Positions 61,001-64,000 of a stretch of 64,000 nt of DNA are shown here, piece by piece (position 1 is the first letter of the stretch; each line of letters begins with the position of its first letter). The notes beneath the pieces were generated by a model. That model was not told the DNA's origin. It ran no database searches and was given only the letters and a program-made list of their open reading frames with translations. The stretch lies in assembly GCF_040581485.1 (NCBI RefSeq), contig NC_090128.1:32642931-32706930 (forward strand), in the 5' to 3' direction. The position numbers and the translations under genes were made by a program. Source of the stretch: Linepithema humile. Lineage: Eukaryota > Arthropoda > Insecta > Hymenoptera > Formicidae.

Positions 61001-63500
61001 AAATCGTGGGGGAGCGCATAATGCCGACGCATCTCGCGTGCGTTGTTCGCCGCGGAAAAGTGGCGCGAAAATTCTGCGGCGTGGCGTGTCGACCTCGCGT
61101 GGAAAATTATTTCGATCTAGAACGGACTCGCCGCGTAATTTTCTTATTCGGGATCCACTTCATGCTCGTTTCGACGGGATCAAGCGGCGATGTATCCCGA
61201 CGGATTGTCACAAGGAATCTTGTTTGCTGAGGCAAGAGATACGTTGTCGAGTAGCGCTATTTTATTGATCGTATCCAATTTGGAGGGCCCGTCGAATTGG
61301 TTGCGTGTACGACTTCAGTGAGTGAGGGTTAGAAATCCTCTACAATGCTCGAGTAATTCTGAAGCGGTTTCGTTTCTTACCGTGACAGTTACATTGTGCG
61401 CGTCATTGTCAAGTAATGCGGGAAAAACTATATGAAATTGAATTATTTCATTAAATGCTTAAAAATATTTCGCAAATTTTGCTATACATGGGATCTTTTA
61501 AATTATTGCAATTTTCAGATAATTAATGTGGAAGCAATTTTTCACTAACGTAACATTTTTCTGTGACTTTTAATGCTGTTTTCACATGTATGAGAAAGCT
61601 TTGTGAAAGAAGTGTTGAATGACTTTTTGGCAAACACAAACTTATATATATTTTATATCTCTTTTTTAACTTTAATAAAACATTTAAACCTCAAGATTCT
61701 ATTAAGATTTTATCAAGAAACCCGAGAGACTATTTCATAGCGGTCCATAGAAAATGCAGCTGCCAAATAAGACAAATGATTGAAATCAGAGGCGTCGTCT
61801 TAGCGCCGTAAAGATCGTGATCTGACATTGTGCAAATTTGTCGATGTTATTTTTTTCGGTGGCTCACCTTGGCCGATCGCGTCGCCCGCTCGATCATGCG
61901 TATAAGCCCACACCTAGTAGCCTTTTTACAAGAGCTCGTATCGTTAAATTTCTTCGATGGCGCGTAAAGATGCCCGGGGTAAGGATTCGTGTTTTCCAAA
62001 TACGCTTTCTATCACGGCCCCGTTTAAGGATCAGAGTGGAACCTAATCGGGCTCAATCTGGGATAGGATCGAGGTTGCAATAGAGTGTGCACGTCTTTGC
62101 CCGATTGAGCAGCCCGTTACGCATGGGCGATTCCTCTCTTACGCCTTTTTGGATTAAGCTCGTGAACATAGCTGCGAAACGTGCAAAAGCGGAGGATTAG
62201 ACGTCACGAGGACTGTAGGGCCCGCTTAGAGATTTCTACTACCTTTACACATTGATCTTACAATCCCATGGAGTTTGCACGCGAACACGAGGAATTGTAC
62301 ACACGGATTTACGATGTGTGTGGCTGTTGCACAATTGTACGATTTATGCGTGTATGAAAAATTGGCTTTAAAAATTACATCTTGTGCATTATCAAAGTTT
62401 GGAGTGAACGATTTTTATATTAAAAATATTGCAAGATTTTTTTGCAGAGATATTTATAGTCTTTTATATACAATTCTAAAGTACAAAAAATTCGATATAT
62501 TATTTTATACATTCCGAGAAATTATATTTTTTAATTCAATAGGAGAGAATTTGTATGTGTATTTGTGTATTCGTGTGTGCTTCACACATTGCTGAAATTT
62601 AATCAATGCTAGCGCTACAGCTTCTTCTCTTATAATAGTAATTTACAAACGAGCCTTCTCGCGTTGATCTACGGATCGTGAACGTAATATCGGCACACAC
62701 AACAGAGGTCCTTTGGAAAACTCGAACACCTGCACCCTCTCGTCGAACTTAGTTAGCCCGCATTGGGTTCTGGATCCTTTCTCGGGTCTGCCAGGGGCAG
62801 ATCTCCGCCCACAAGCTCGTAAGGCCATAGAAATTGCGCAGCGATCCCAATTTACAGGATCGCTCCTCCGCCTTCTTCTATCCCCGTCTCGTTTTGTCCT
62901 AGTTTCTCCTTCTCCCGCAACGCGGAAAGAACTCTGGATATCGTTTCAAACTAATTTGACTCGTAGCGGAGCGAATTCGTCGCCGGAAGTAGGGTCCCGC
63001 TTTGAAGGATCACCGATCCTACGGCGATGAGGAGCAGGTTGCCGCCAATTAGCGATCCTGTACCGTTAAATGACGTGACTCCGCTTGATTTTCATGAGTT
63101 TCTAATTTCACCGCCAAGTGGGTGTCCAACCGGCGGTCTTCGACCGGGCAGGCAATCCTTATTCGAGATTCTGTTGTATCACCATAAAATATTATGACTC
63201 TGATTGATCCTGTGGGTGATTCAGCGCCGTTTCGTTGATGTTCGCGGGACTTTGATTGTCACGAGAATTACGCGTCAGCGTAACTTTCTATTGAATAGCG
63301 TGACCTTTTCTATCATCATCATCATATGGCGATCTAACGGGCAGAGAAATTTTGCATATAATTTCGATTTTACATAAAATGATAAAATTATATGAAACTT
63401 AGAATATATACAAAAAAAAAAAGGAAAGAGGAACGAATTTAAAATTAAATCATATTTTTATACTCATAACTTTTTGCAAATTTTTAACGATTTCTAATTT
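58010..63500. other. Intergenic DNA without a supported gene
   Basis: No recognised gene. The longest frames (around 60520-61270, plus strand) are arginine-rich, overlap one another and carry no motif that I know. Confidence 0.4.
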
Positions 63501-63511
63501 ATTAATATTTA

Positions 63512-63768
63512 ACGTACAAATCACAATTTACTTTGCAACGCCTGCTTTGTCTGCAACATTTTTGAATCGTTTATTTAAAGATTGGAGAAAAAGAAATAAG
63601 AAACCTATTATCTTTTTTTTTTTTGCTTTAAACATTTTATGTTGATTTGTAATGTACAAATCGTAATTTACTTTGCTTTGCCGCAACATTTTTGAGTCGT
63701 TTATTTAAAGATTAAATGGAAAAAAAATTAGAAGCTTTTTTATCTTTTTTTTTTGCTTTAAACATTTA
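63512..63768. repeat. Tandem duplication, about 140-bp period
   Basis: Units at about 63512-63638 and 63652-63768 share GTACAAATC, AATTTACTTTGC, GCAACATTTTTGA, TCGTTTATTTAAAGATT and a T-run followed by GCTTTAAACATTT. They differ by several substitutions and indels. Confidence 0.85.
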
Positions 63769-64000
63769 TCTCAGACGAGTGTCTTGTAACGCGCTCCGAT
63801 GAATATTACCAGGCGTGGATCGGTAAGGGCCCGGCTGCATGCCCTTTTCACGCTCGTCGTAACTCGAGCATTCGCTTATCCAAATAAGTGGGGCCTCGAG
63901 GAGAAGCGTTGCAGAATCTGCTTTCACTATCTGTACCCGAGTGGCACGCCGAAATATTCCTCCTCTGTCGAGAAGGAGGGTTTTTAACGCCCGGGGACTT

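Noticed and set aside
60513..61268. 138-, 98- and 105-residue frames
   Set aside because: Overlapping plus-strand frames with arginine-rich composition and no domain or splice evidence.
1..64000. CRISPR arrays, bacterial operons, tRNA or rRNA genes
   Set aside because: No repeat-spacer arrays, no ribosomal sequence and no cloverleaf were recognised; the DNA is clearly from an animal nuclear genome.

Overview
The window looks like a piece of an insect nuclear genome, most likely a hymenopteran and perhaps an ant. It has spliced genes with GT-AG introns, insect-type developmental genes, alternating AT-rich and CpG-rich stretches, many GA/TC microsatellites and sparse coding sequence. I recognise only two host protein-coding genes with confidence, both on the minus strand and about 39 kb apart: a HES-type basic helix-loop-helix repressor ending in WRPW (5747-6568) and a Bearded-family gene of the E(spl)malpha type (45098-45631). 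Together they identify the window as a stripped-down Enhancer of split complex, the Notch-response locus.

Region by region: 1-400 holds a possible last exon with a BED/C2H2-like zinc finger, followed by about 2 kb of very AT-rich DNA. Two weak plus-strand, possibly noncoding exons may lie at about 2600 and 4403-4460. The bHLH unit runs from a TATA box at about 6862 to a poly(A) signal at about 5015. From 7 to 45 kb there is no host coding gene I can support. That interval holds microsatellites, a cluster of four Su(H) consensus sites at 12.4-13.45 kb, a hAT transposon with a perfect 8-bp target duplication (19104-21678), a second element with 15-bp inverted ends (22184-23596), a short hAT-like MITE (about 31876-32107), and a TATA-like site with two nearby Su(H) sites at 36.2-36.3 kb. 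The malpha-like unit runs from a TATA box at about 45952 to a poly(A) signal at about 44641. From 46.5 to 64 kb I see no coding gene, only repeats, two diverged local duplications and one weak exon candidate.

The two host genes share an architecture. Each has the same 11-bp TATA context on the minus strand, a head-to-head pair of Su(H)-type sites with exactly 17 bp between them about 56-70 bp upstream of the TATA box, nearby RCAGSTG proneural E-boxes, no upstream ATG in the predicted 5' leader, and 3' UTR motifs of the K-box, Brd-box or GY-box class, known in Drosophila as microRNA target motifs. The inference is that both are switched on together by Notch/Su(H) and proneural activators, restrained by microRNAs, and act in lateral inhibition: the bHLH protein as a Groucho-recruiting repressor and the Bearded protein as an inhibitor of Neuralized-dependent Delta endocytosis. 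All sequence calls were made by eye. Similarity, expression and species assignment were not computed.
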